A DNA stretch of 34,153 nucleotides from positions 1 to 34,153 of IMG/VR virus record IMGVR_UViG_3300042401_000517, one strand, 5' to 3'. Positions 8,487 through 15,312 of the stretch are shown in pieces. This DNA is from a virus. Position 1 is the first letter of the stretch, and every line of letters starts with the position of its first letter. Position numbers and translations under genes: made by a program. A model generated the notes under the pieces. It did no database searches and had not been told where the DNA came from. It worked only from the letters and a program-made list of their open reading frames with translations.

Positions 8487-9493
8487 TATACAACACTATT
8501 AATTAAATCATACGCAAATTCAAATTCTAAAACATAATTAATCTGCTTTGTATTTATAGACTTGTTTAGTTCAATAGATTTAGTTTTAAGGATAGCAGGC
8601 TTACCATCTACTAACACTTTTTCACTAAGCATCAATTGTTTTAAGTTGTCTTTAAAATCCTCTTCTACCCATCCGCTATTAACCTTTATAGTTTGTATTC
8701 CATTTTGGTTATACGTTGTTCTTTGACCTCCTGTTAAGCTATAATCATACGGTTGCATTAAGTTATAGTCTTTGTTAGTCACTTCGATATTATCGTTTGA
8801 AGCCTTAAAGAAAAACTCACGTTGGAACGCACCGTGTTTATTTATGAAGTCAACCTTTACAGGTGTGTACAAACATTCTTCAACAGGCTTAAACGTCCAT
8901 GTAGCTTGAACTACATTTGAACTATTTATTACCTCAACAATCCAAGGCTCTGTAAATAGACTACTATACGCACGTGGAAAATAATAAAACCCTTGAGTAA
9001 GTGATGAACTTAAATATGTAGCTCCTAACTCATCAGTCCATCTAACCTTATCCCCTGTTTGAACGTAAGACAATATCATACCAGGGTTTGAGCCACTATG
9101 GAAGTAGTAAGTCTTTTGGTCTAACAAATAATCCCCTCCATTATAATTAATACCGTCAGCAAAATCACTATAACCGTCCGTTGCTATCTCATCTATTGTA
9201 TCAATCAACACACCATCTGCATAACGTTTATACCTTACATAAACTTTATCTTCATTTAAAGAAGTAGATGTTAGCGAAGTAATATCTAAATAGTTGTTAT
9301 GGTCGAAATACTCACGAATAAATGGAGAAATATCGTAATAGGTTGCAGGCTCGTTTGAACTTGGTATTGCTTTACTTAGTGTGTATTGAACACCTGAAAA
9401 TGTAGGCGTTACACTTAAAGAAAGTTCTAACTTTGTTGTTGTTTGCCCAAACTCGTTTATCTCTACTATATACGGTGACCTTGCTCTAATCAT
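8486..9493 (-). CDS. Tail structural protein
   Basis: 335 residues, beta-rich, starting MIRARSPYIVEINEFGQTTT. No membrane segment. A conserved-looking centre (GYSDFADGINYNGGDYLLDQ) precedes strands and a C-terminal domain containing KHGAFQREFFFKASNDNIEV. It overlaps the gp10-like gene by ATGA and the 723-residue tail gene by one base. It is likely a distal tail component made with that larger protein; no named family recognised. Confidence 0.6.
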   Translation of the reverse strand: MIRARSPYIVEINEFGQTTTKLELSLSVTPTFSGVQYTLSKAIPSSNEPATYYDISPFIREYFDHNNYLDITSLTSTSLNEDKVYVRYKRYADGVLIDTIDEIATDGYSDFADGINYNGGDYLLDQKTYYFHSGSNPGMILSYVQTGDKVRWTDELGATYLSSSLTQGFYYFPRAYSSLFTEPWIVEVINSSNVVQATWTFKPVEECLYTPVKVDFINKHGAFQREFFFKASNDNIEVTNKDYNLMQPYDYSLTGGQRTTYNQNGIQTIKVNSGWVEEDFKDNLKQLMLSEKVLVDGKPAILKTKSIELNKSINTKQINYVLEFEFAYDLINSVV

Positions 9494-10047
9494 TTCGGTT
9501 GTTTAATTGAGTAGTTAAATATTTTCTCTAAATCTATTTTTAAATCGTTGACTAATTCTTGAGGTAAACGTTTGTAAGCTGCTTCAAATGGCTTAGTAAA
9601 AAACAAAGTCGGTCTTATACCTTTCGCATAAATTGAACGTGTGATTATCCATGCAGTTGAATCGTAACTCATAAACTTACCTTTCTTATCTTTGAACTGA
9701 AACTTACGTGCCTTAACCCATCTTTGTATTCCTTCCGTCAACCCTCCTTTTGCTCCAGTTCCGCTCCCGAACTTGTATGGTGACTTAGGCGCACGTGTGT
9801 TTGAACGTTTACCCCTTACCCCTTTATCTTGATAGTTACCGTACTCCTCCATCTGAAAGTTCAAGAAGTAACCTTTAGCATAAACTTTCGCTTCACCTTT
9901 AAGTGAGTTGTAAAGCTTCCTGGTGTTGTTGTGGCTCCCAAAAGGCGCACGTCCTTTCGTTAAGTTTGTACGAGCCTGTTTAATTACCGAGGCTTTGAAC
10001 TTATCCAATGCAGCTTGTAAGCCTGACTCCCTTAAATCGCTTAACAT
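9490..10047 (-). CDS. HK97 gp10-like tail/head-tail joining protein
   Basis: 185 residues. A basic N-terminal half (FKASVIKQARTNLTKGRAPFGSHNN...LYNSLKGEAKVY) leads to QMEEYGNYQDKGVRGKRSNT, the usual xxYgxYvdxGvrG-type stretch of gp10-like proteins, and a C-terminal helical end. In other phages this family sits at the neck or acts in tail completion. It overlaps the upstream gene by 7 bases. The position before the tail genes fits. Confidence 0.6.
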   Translation of the reverse strand: MLSDLRESGLQAALDKFKASVIKQARTNLTKGRAPFGSHNNTRKLYNSLKGEAKVYAKGYFLNFQMEEYGNYQDKGVRGKRSNTRAPKSPYKFGSGTGAKGGLTEGIQRWVKARKFQFKDKKGKFMSYDSTAWIITRSIYAKGIRPTLFFTKPFEAAYKRLPQELVNDLKIDLEKIFNYSIKQPK

Positions 10048-10499
10048 ATTGTCATTTCGTTAGGTGCTAATATGTCGAATGTCATAGTCCAACCGGCAAC
10101 CGCATCGGTAAATCTGTCAACAAAAGGCTCGCAACTTGCAGTGTCGTCTAACACTTCGTAACCTAAATTACTAATATCACCTCTTCTTACCCTCTCAAAT
10201 ATTCTATTTAGTATGCTTAAAGTAGTATTTAAAACATCGTCTTCATTATCGTTACCCTTGAATATATCAACTACATCGTCTTTGCTAACATCAACTATTG
10301 ACATCATAACCAAAGATATGTTATACACCGTTGTATTACCTCTAAATGCTACGTCGTTAAAGATAATGTGACACAATGGGTACATGTCTTGTTTAGCATT
10401 TGTGATTTTATCCAAACTTCCTTTCGTTACTCGATTCACTAAAGGGTCTGCAAGTATAGAATCGTGTAATAAAGTAGATAGGTTATAGTAGTTTTTCAT
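10041..10499 (-). CDS. Putative tail completion protein
   Basis: 152 residues, soluble alpha/beta, MKNYYNLSTLLHDSILADPL..., with PLCHIIFNDVAF and a C-terminal GWTMTFDILAPNE strand. It lies between the frameshifted tail chaperone pair and the gp10-like protein, where tail terminator or completion proteins usually lie. The role is inferred from order only. Confidence 0.45.
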   Translation of the reverse strand: MKNYYNLSTLLHDSILADPLVNRVTKGSLDKITNAKQDMYPLCHIIFNDVAFRGNTTVYNISLVMMSIVDVSKDDVVDIFKGNDNEDDVLNTTLSILNRIFERVRRGDISNLGYEVLDDTASCEPFVDRFTDAVAGWTMTFDILAPNEMTIC

Positions 10500-10756
10500 G
10501 TGACTTCTTTAATTGATTAACTTCAATTCTACTTTTTTGTTGTTCGAACGTTAAAAATGTCAAACATTGATGAAGTCCCAACGCTGTAACTTCGTCAAAT
10601 CTTCTAACGTCTCCTTGAGCGACATGATAGATTGAGCTATACCATCCCCATTGTTTTGAGAATTGAACATTCTCTGAATATGGGTTTTGTTCTTCATTTT
10701 CTCCAAAGAGTACAGAGTACTGCTTATTAATTCTATTCCTAAAGTCCAAAAAAAAA
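10483..10756 (-). CDS. Tail assembly chaperone, -1 frame extension
   Basis: An open frame of about 88 codons after a T9 run, in the -1 frame relative to the 225-residue chaperone. It has no ATG at its head; only a TTG at 10749 directly after the T run could start it. Its content (FSKQWGWYSSIYHVAQGDVR, RRFDEVTALGLHQCLTFLTF) looks like a conserved phage chaperone extension. The likely product is a fusion of residues 1-163 of the upstream frame plus this segment, about 251 residues, in the manner of lambda gpGT. The genes share 190 bases. Confidence 0.7.
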
Positions 10757-11237
10757 CAGAGGCAGGAAGTACAACATCCAGCGGCGCGTATTTTAACACC
10801 TCTGAGTAACTTAAATCACCCTTGTAAGGCTCTATTTCATATTTGCCTTTAACGTCTTTTACAATCGGTCTGTACATAACAGCTAAAGCTTTGTGTATAT
10901 TTTGAAAGTCACCAATGTTTGCTTCAATATCGATGTACTCTCCCCAACTTATTTCTTCAATGTCTGGTATAAATCCAAACTCCACATCATTTAATTTAAA
11001 TCTATGTTTGAAGGCAGTCTTTTCGTTAAAGATTTTATTAAAGTGTTGCACCAACTCGATTACCGTTGATGCTTTCATCTTAACAACTTCTTTTAATTCA
11101 AGACCGCAAAATATTTCAATCATTTTCTGAAATACAAACTCTTTATCGTCTGAGTTGTTCAAAGTAAGCATGTACTTCTGATACCTATCTAAACTTATCT
11201 CGGATAGGTTGGAAGGAATATCTATTTCTACTTTCAT
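10560..11237 (-). CDS. Tail assembly chaperone, zero-frame product
   Basis: 225 residues, acidic and helical (SDDKEFVFQKMIEIFCGLEL, then FGFIPDIEEISWGEYIDIEA). It lies a few kilobases before the tape measure, the usual place of the G-type chaperone that keeps the tape measure soluble. At residues 161-163 (Val-Phe-Phe) the message reads GTT TTT TTT T, a strong -1 slippery run. Without slippage, translation continues to residue 225. Start overlaps the previous gene by ATGA. Confidence 0.65.
   Translation of the reverse strand: MKVEIDIPSNLSEISLDRYQKYMLTLNNSDDKEFVFQKMIEIFCGLELKEVVKMKASTVIELVQHFNKIFNEKTAFKHRFKLNDVEFGFIPDIEEISWGEYIDIEANIGDFQNIHKALAVMYRPIVKDVKGKYEIEPYKGDLSYSEVLKYAPLDVVLPASVFFWTLGIELISSTLYSLEKMKNKTHIQRMFNSQNNGDGIAQSIMSLKETLEDLTKLQRWDFINV
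10748..10756 (-). promoter_or_regulatory. Candidate -1 programmed frameshift site (T9)
   Basis: Nine T in a row on the coding strand contain the heptamer T TTT TTT in the correct phase (GTT TTT TTT TGG in zero frame). Slipping by -1 continues as TTG GAC TTT AGG into the downstream open frame. Position and phase match known tail-chaperone frameshifts. The amount of slippage cannot be judged from sequence. Confidence 0.7.
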
Positions 11238-11425
11238 TTAGCCACCATTACTTTAGCTCTTACACCTTTCCAATACTTTAATGATGCTTCTGCTTTCGCA
11301 ACTTCATTGTCGATTGACTCAACACATTGAAACTTCCAATTGTCTCCGTATTCGTCCTTGTAAGCATCTACAACTTTAACACTGCTTTCATTAATCATTT
11401 GTTTTAAACTCTTACCTAATTCCAT
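11234..11425 (-). CDS. Hypothetical small protein
   Basis: 63 residues, MELGKSLKQMINESSVKVVD..., soluble, ending in a basic helix (EASLKYWKGVRAKVMVAK). It overlaps both neighbours: 14 bases with the coiled-coil protein upstream and an ATGA with the tail chaperone. Function unknown. Confidence 0.6.
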   Translation of the reverse strand: MELGKSLKQMINESSVKVVDAYKDEYGDNWKFQCVESIDNEVAKAEASLKYWKGVRAKVMVAK

Positions 11426-11630
11426 CTAATTCTTTTTTTAATTGTTCAACTCTATTATTCAAATAATCTATTTCTTCCAATAATACTTCGCTTTTAGTTA
11501 AAAACCGAATTCCTATCATTTCTGTATTGACATGAGTGAATCCTTTTTCTTTAACGTTATTTAAATGAATTATTAAATCTTCAATATTTTTTAATGCGGT
11601 TTTGTATTCGTAAATGTTTCCTTCATACAC
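11412..11630 (-). CDS. Hypothetical coiled-coil protein
   Basis: 72 residues, largely helical, with a predicted coiled coil at the C-terminus (LLEEIDYLNNRVEQLKKELD). It lies 40 bases after the large terminase gene. Function unknown; no motif seen. Confidence 0.6.
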   Translation of the reverse strand: MYEGNIYEYKTALKNIEDLIIHLNNVKEKGFTHVNTEMIGIRFLTKSEVLLEEIDYLNNRVEQLKKELDGIR

Positions 11631-11670
11631 TTACCATACAAATGTAGAATCGTTTTCTTTTAACATTCTC

Positions 11671-12834
11671 TCACCTAATTCCATATTTACCTCTGTTTCG
11701 TTTTAACCCTATTGTTTCCATTTCGTGATATCTCGCACTATCAATTATGTGATTGAACGAGTCTATTGGCTTATTCAATTTAGCGCCTGTTTTCTTATCT
11801 TTGTCCCACGCATACTTACGTAATTCATTCACCAAATTTAGTGATTTACTTGTTACTAAATAACTTTCTTCTTGCATTATTTGTATACCAAAATTAATAC
11901 TGTCAGAACCTTTGGTAACACCGTACGCATTCACACCGTACATTCTTAACTCTGCTATTGATTTTGGCTCTGCTGAATCACAATAACAAGGTAATTTTGT
12001 ATTGATATACTTTGCGATTTGCGAATTGCTTAATCCTTTGTTATAGCATATCTCATTTAATATCCTTTGGTCATTGTACTTGTATACTTCTACTATTGCA
12101 GTAGGGTCGTTCGTATAGCCAAAATCGACACCATAACCAAGTAGCCTTGCATCGTTTGGAATAGTATCTATTGTTTTCCAATTATTGAATATGACACCTT
12201 CTAAATTCCCTATTTGACCTAACCCATAAACATTATACCAATTCTGCCAATAGCTTGATGTATTAGCTTTTTCTTTTGCCTTTAAGATGAAGTTTAACGC
12301 ACTTTCTGGACATGCTTCATTGTCTTTATAAGTTACCGTAATAAAATCAACGTCACTATCATTTTGCAACTCTGAATGAAACCAAAACTCATTAACAGGA
12401 TTCCAATCTAAGTACACACCTTTCTTTGTTCTTGATGCTAATTCAGTGTAAGCATGAAATGTCATGTTGTTAGCTTCATTCATGTATAAATAGTCACGTC
12501 TCGCACCTCTTAACTTAGCATCGTTATCAGCACTGAAGAACTCTATTTGTGATCCATTCGCAAAGTTGTATTTGAAATCTGTTGCGTTCCATCGAGCATC
12601 TACAAAACGTCCTGTTTCAATCATTATTTTTTTAAAATCTTTCATTGCTCCACGTTTCAAATGTGGTATACTTTCAGCAACAATTGAAATCTCAGTCAAT
12701 GGATTCTTAGCAGCTATATCAATCAAAACAGGAAGGACACCAAAAGTCTTCCCCGCTGATGTCCCACCTTGAATACCCTTAACAAATTTAGTTAAGCCCT
12801 TAATTTTATTTATAACTGTTGTTCTTACAAACAT
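11671..12834 (-). CDS. terL: Terminase large subunit
   Basis: 387 residues. Packaging ATPase and nuclease. Walker A GGTSAGKT at 23-30, Walker B DYLYMNE at 114-120, and a coupling-type motif around YLDWNP (141-146). The nuclease domain carries Asp237 (GVDFGYTNDPTA), Asp286 (CDSAEPKS) and Asp365 (HIIDSARY), the expected metal-binding triad of RNase H-like terminases. It fits Terminase_3-type phage proteins and is compact. Its ATG overlaps the stop of the small subunit (TAATG). Confidence 0.93.
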   Translation of the reverse strand: MFVRTTVINKIKGLTKFVKGIQGGTSAGKTFGVLPVLIDIAAKNPLTEISIVAESIPHLKRGAMKDFKKIMIETGRFVDARWNATDFKYNFANGSQIEFFSADNDAKLRGARRDYLYMNEANNMTFHAYTELASRTKKGVYLDWNPVNEFWFHSELQNDSDVDFITVTYKDNEACPESALNFILKAKEKANTSSYWQNWYNVYGLGQIGNLEGVIFNNWKTIDTIPNDARLLGYGVDFGYTNDPTAIVEVYKYNDQRILNEICYNKGLSNSQIAKYINTKLPCYCDSAEPKSIAELRMYGVNAYGVTKGSDSINFGIQIMQEESYLVTSKSLNLVNELRKYAWDKDKKTGAKLNKPIDSFNHIIDSARYHEMETIGLKRNRGKYGIR

Positions 12835-13232
12835 TAATCAGGAAATAAAGGTTGTTCAGATATTATTGTTGTTTCTTGCTTCTCTGTAAGTCCGTTAAGT
12901 CTCTGAGTAATAGACGCATTATATTGTCCTACCATTCCCCCTTCTATTTGGTCTGCTTGCCTTTCCATCCTTATATGCGAACAGATGGCAATATAATCAT
13001 TATATAATTTATCTTGATTATCGAAATACTGTCCTATTGTCCATCCATATTTCTGCTTAACATATACCTCAAATCTTTGTTGTGTTAGAGGTATTTCGTG
13101 AGGTACAGGAACTAAACTTCCGTTTCTGTCTAATTGATAAATTAGCCTTGGATTCCCTTTTACGTGTGCTTTATATTCATCCCAAAGGTCTAATAATTTC
13201 TCGGGTGTTTCTATGTATTTATTTTTCCCCAT
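12834..13232 (-). CDS. terS: Terminase small subunit
   Basis: 132 residues. The first half (TPEKLLDLWDEYKAHVKGNP) and the later QQRFEVYVKQKYGWTIGQYF and IRMERQADQIEGGMVGQYNA segments resemble the DNA-packaging gp3-type small terminase family, which recognises phage DNA and recruits the large subunit. It is directly coupled to terL. Start ATG is embedded in the end of the small membrane peptide gene. Confidence 0.8.
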   Translation of the reverse strand: MGKNKYIETPEKLLDLWDEYKAHVKGNPRLIYQLDRNGSLVPVPHEIPLTQQRFEVYVKQKYGWTIGQYFDNQDKLYNDYIAICSHIRMERQADQIEGGMVGQYNASITQRLNGLTEKQETTIISEQPLFPD

Positions 13233-13314
13233 TATCTATTAAATAAAAATAGGCAGTCCAAAAAATCAAACTACCTAATGTTATAAATCCAACAAACTTC
13301 GCTATTGTAATCAT
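13219..13314 (-). CDS. 31-residue membrane peptide
   Basis: Starts MITIAKFVGFITLGSLIFWT and ends YFYLIDNGEK; almost the whole chain is one transmembrane helix. The start overlaps the preceding stop as ATGA (13311-13314) and the stop lies within the terminase small subunit start, so the gene is precisely wedged between two real genes. Function unknown; a membrane-perturbing or regulatory peptide is possible. Confidence 0.55.
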   Translation of the reverse strand: MITIAKFVGFITLGSLIFWTAYFYLIDNGEK

Positions 13315-13688
13315 CCTAATAAAGCTCCTTTATCTTCATAAGCATTGTACACTTGTTTCATCTTACGTAACATTTCGTTAAGACAAGAAGCACATGAAGT
13401 AGGTTGCTCGTTTGTTTTAAAAACTCTATTGTAAACTTTTAAGAATAGTATTTGGTCTGATGGTCTAACCTTAACGTTCATTCTTGGAAGTAAGTTAGTA
13501 AGTGTTTCGTGTTCTTCTTCTGTAAGACACTCTGGTGTTTTGTAAGGGAATAGTTTATTAAGTTTTGCTTGTCTTTCTTTGCAACCACAATCTTCTCCAG
13601 CAATGAAATTAACAACCTTATCTATTCCTGTTGCCTCTGTGAATTTAGCTACTGTATCGCCAAATCCTTTTGATACTCTTTTTGCCAT
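13311..13688 (-). CDS. Conserved Cys-containing protein before terminase
   Basis: 125 residues. An N-terminal helix (GDTVAKFTEATGIDKVVNFI) leads to GEDCGCKERQAKLNKLFPYK, and a second pair CASC lies near residue 99. CxC plus CxxC suggests a zinc site. I recall this type upstream of terminase genes in Bacteroidota phages, with unknown role; packaging or gene control are both possible. It overlaps the sigma gene by 40 bases. Confidence 0.6.
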   Translation of the reverse strand: MAKRVSKGFGDTVAKFTEATGIDKVVNFIAGEDCGCKERQAKLNKLFPYKTPECLTEEEHETLTNLLPRMNVKVRPSDQILFLKVYNRVFKTNEQPTSCASCLNEMLRKMKQVYNAYEDKGALLG

Positions 13689-14131
13689 ATTTTTAGTTTT
13701 CTTTTACATTTTTTAATAGTGTGAAAAATAGAAGTCAGACTTATTTTAGTTTCCTTTTCAAGTTCACGCATTGACTTTCCGCTTCGTAAATATAATAAAA
13801 ATAATTGTTGGTCAAACCACTCCCATTTTTTTATTTCGTTTTCAACACTCTGATAGTATAACTCTATTTCGTATGTTTTGTTGTTTTCATCTTCCGATAG
13901 GTCAACAAGTAGGTCAATGTCTACCATTGATATCTCTCGTTTGCAATAGTCAAAGAATATGTTACGTAGCATAATCCAAATGAATGACTTTGTTATTACT
14001 TGGCCTTTACCGTATTTGTGGAAACGTATGTACATATCTTGAACGATGTCCTCTGCTTCTGTCTTAGCTCCAAACCTTTTAACTATTCGTACCCATTCAT
14101 CGTGATACTGCGCTACTTCTTTTAAATCCAT
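13649..14131 (-). CDS. Phage RNA polymerase sigma factor (sigma-70/ECF-like)
   Basis: 160 residues from the Met at 14131. An in-frame Met at 14143 lies in the T run of the terminator, so I chose the later start (MDLKEVAQYH). Region 2: FGAKTEAEDIVQDMYIRFHK. Region 4, a helix-turn-helix: LYLRSGKSMRELEKETKISL then SIFHTIKKCKRKLK. It heads the late cluster, right after the terminator that closes the replication operon, so it probably directs host polymerase to late genes (inference). No anti-sigma partner is seen. Confidence 0.75.
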   Translation of the reverse strand: MDLKEVAQYHDEWVRIVKRFGAKTEAEDIVQDMYIRFHKYGKGQVITKSFIWIMLRNIFFDYCKREISMVDIDLLVDLSEDENNKTYEIELYYQSVENEIKKWEWFDQQLFLLYLRSGKSMRELEKETKISLTSIFHTIKKCKRKLKIWQKEYQKDLAIQ

Positions 14132-14140
14132 GTGTATAAA

Positions 14141-14169
14141 CAAAAATACCCTTACAACAATCGCTGCAA
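14141..14169 (-). promoter_or_regulatory. Possible promoter for the sigma gene, overlapping the terminator
   Basis: The coding strand reads TATTTTTG (14148-14141), matching TAnnTTTG, with TTG at 14169-14167 and an 18-base spacer. A start site would fall only a few bases before the ATG at 14131, giving a nearly leaderless message. The TATTTTTG is also the T run of the terminator, so chance is possible. Confidence 0.3.
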
Positions 14170-14174
14170 GGGTA
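14142..14174 (-). terminator. Intrinsic terminator after the replication operon
   Basis: On the minus strand a 12-bp stem (TACCCTTGCAGC with CGTTGTAAGGGTA-type partner, two G:U pairs, loop GATT; 14174-14147) is followed by TTTTTG. It lies between the MazG-like gene and the sigma gene and separates replication from late transcription. Confidence 0.8.
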
Positions 14175-14179
14175 GTAAA

Positions 14180-14464
14180 CTATTCTTTGATAAATGTTCC
14201 GTTTTCGGTTTTACCTTTTCGGTATTCAATAACTTTGAAGGCACGTTTTGCACAATCTTCTAATGAGTAGCCCATTTGATTTGCTAATATAACAAGTGTG
14301 ATGTAAGTATCACCTAATCCATCGATTGTAGCTGCTATATCTTTCTTTAATATTGCTGCTGATGTCTCTCCGATTTCCTCCACAACCTTTGCGAGTTGTT
14401 GAAACTTATTGTCTGGGTTGTCTAAGTTGCGAGCCTTAGCCCAATTTATTATTTCTCGTTCCAT
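14180..14464 (-). CDS. MazG-like nucleotide pyrophosphohydrolase
   Basis: 94 residues. The signature EEIGE (29-33) and a second acidic helix DGLGDTYITL (48-57) form the metal-binding EExxE...D...D pattern of the all-alpha NTP pyrophosphatase superfamily. Phage members hydrolyse (d)NTPs or alarmones and may adjust host nucleotide pools. It overlaps the DUF3310-like gene by 16 bases and is the last gene before a strong terminator. Confidence 0.8.
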   Translation of the reverse strand: MEREIINWAKARNLDNPDNKFQQLAKVVEEIGETSAAILKKDIAATIDGLGDTYITLVILANQMGYSLEDCAKRAFKVIEYRKGKTENGTFIKE

Positions 14465-14799
14465 TCTTTTAAATATAAATCAATTAAAAACTTTGTCTTT
14501 TCTAAATCCTGTACAAAGTTACCTTTCTTTCTGCATCTTACAATCCTTTTTATTTGGTCAAATTCGTATGCGTTTAGGTCATGGTCTTCTGCAAACTTAT
14601 ACAAGCTACCTTTCTCATTATTGTAATAGCTCGGTGCGTTATCGGTAACAACTTCAAAGTAATTTTCAATAGTGTCGAATTGATGTTCCTGCCCTTTGTC
14701 ATTCATAATCCAAATATAGCTATTATCTTTTTTAATCACATCGTAAACCTTACCAAAAGTAACATTAGCAAAGTGTTTTTCAATACATCTTAACTTCAT
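14449..14799 (-). CDS. DUF3310-like protein (SaV-type)
   Basis: 116 residues. A short N-terminal beta region (CIEKHFANVTFGKVYDVIKK, KOW/SH3-like) is joined to a C-terminal helical part with AEDHDLNAYEFDQIKRIVRC and KKGNFVQDLEKTKFLIDLYL, the pattern of DUF3310 (KYi.R...K....DL.Ka..yl). The family is called nucleotide kinase-like in phages, but its activity is not established. Coupled to both neighbours (ATGA upstream, overlap downstream). Confidence 0.6.
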   Translation of the reverse strand: MKLRCIEKHFANVTFGKVYDVIKKDNSYIWIMNDKGQEHQFDTIENYFEVVTDNAPSYYNNEKGSLYKFAEDHDLNAYEFDQIKRIVRCRKKGNFVQDLEKTKFLIDLYLKEWNEK

Positions 14800-14975
14800 A
14801 CTGGTTCAACACTATAAATTTCACTTCCTTTCACATAAAACATTTTACCTGAATGCCCTACAAAGCCTATCCATTCTTGATTTGCTGCAATGGTTAGCAC
14901 TAGGGTATCTAAATCGCAATCTGTTTTAATAATTCTTCCTTGTACTTGACCGTAGCTTATGTAATACCCTTTCAT
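14796..14975 (-). CDS. Hypothetical small beta-rich protein
   Basis: 59 residues starting MKGYYISYGQVQGRIIKTDC, with a later stretch WIGFVGHSGKMFYVKGSEIY. Beta-rich and soluble. The stop overlaps the next ATG (ATGA, 14796-14799), which supports it as a coupled gene. Function not recognised. Confidence 0.65.
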   Translation of the reverse strand: MKGYYISYGQVQGRIIKTDCDLDTLVLTIAANQEWIGFVGHSGKMFYVKGSEIYSVEPV

Positions 14976-15015
14976 AATTCTAATTTAATAATTTATAATT
15001 AATATACGCATTGCG

Positions 15016-15261
15016 TGTTATAAGAGGTTAGAAACGGATTATGTGATTAATGTTTATATAAGATTTTTCATATATAAAATCTGAAGTTCCATCAAATGAT
15101 TTTAATTCGACAATATATGTTAAACATATAAAAACATTACCGCTTACAATTGCTTCACTTATACTATTAGCCACTTCTTGTTGTGTTTCTTTTACTTTAA
15201 CACATTCATTTATTAAACTTATTATCATTGTATTGTATTTAAATTAAAACCTCTTATAACA
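15016..15261. repeat. 14-bp perfect inverted repeat flanking a small gene
   Basis: TGTTATAAGAGGTT at 15016-15029 is repeated in inverse at 15248-15261 (AACCTCTTATAACA). Between them lies only the 66-residue ORF. TGCGTATA-type motifs also sit just outside both arms. It may be an RNA long-range stem or the ends of a small inserted unit. Confidence 0.6.
15028..15228 (-). CDS. Hypothetical small protein between inverted repeats
   Basis: 66 residues, MIISLINECVKVKETQQEVA..., with a hydrophobic centre (GNVFICLTYIVELKSF). No family recognised. Its stop codon lies inside one arm of the 14-bp inverted repeat. The upstream gap to thyX (84 bases) holds a hairpin, so it may be transcribed separately or regulated post-transcriptionally. 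Confidence 0.5.
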   Translation of the reverse strand: MIISLINECVKVKETQQEVANSISEAIVSGNVFICLTYIVELKSFDGTSDFIYEKSYININHIIRF

Positions 15262-15265
15262 TCAT

Positions 15266-15302
15266 CTATACGCAAAAACGCAATTTGTTTAGGTGCGTAT
15301 AG
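15266..15302 (-). other. Hairpin downstream of thyX
   Basis: CTATACGCA (15266-15274) and TGCGTATAG (15294-15302) form a perfect 9-bp stem with a 19-base loop. No T run follows on the minus strand, so it is not a standard intrinsic terminator. It may protect the mRNA end or bind a protein. Confidence 0.5.
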
Positions 15303-15312
15303 TTGCAAAACG

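Noticed and set aside
10483-10749. Independent gene starting at TTG 10749
   Set aside because: No plausible initiation region: the TTG is the end of the T9 slip run. A -1 frameshift extension explains the frame better.
11634-11684. 17-codon ORF (MELGERMLKENDSTFVW) after the large terminase
   Set aside because: Too short, overlaps the terL end, and has no coupled start; only its first four residues resemble the later MELGK protein, probably by chance.
13250-13277. Possible terminator hairpin (TAGGTAGT / ACTGCCTA with a weak T run) before the terminase
   Set aside because: It lies inside the coupled 31-residue membrane peptide gene, the T tract is interrupted, and the stem has a G:U pair; coding explains it better.
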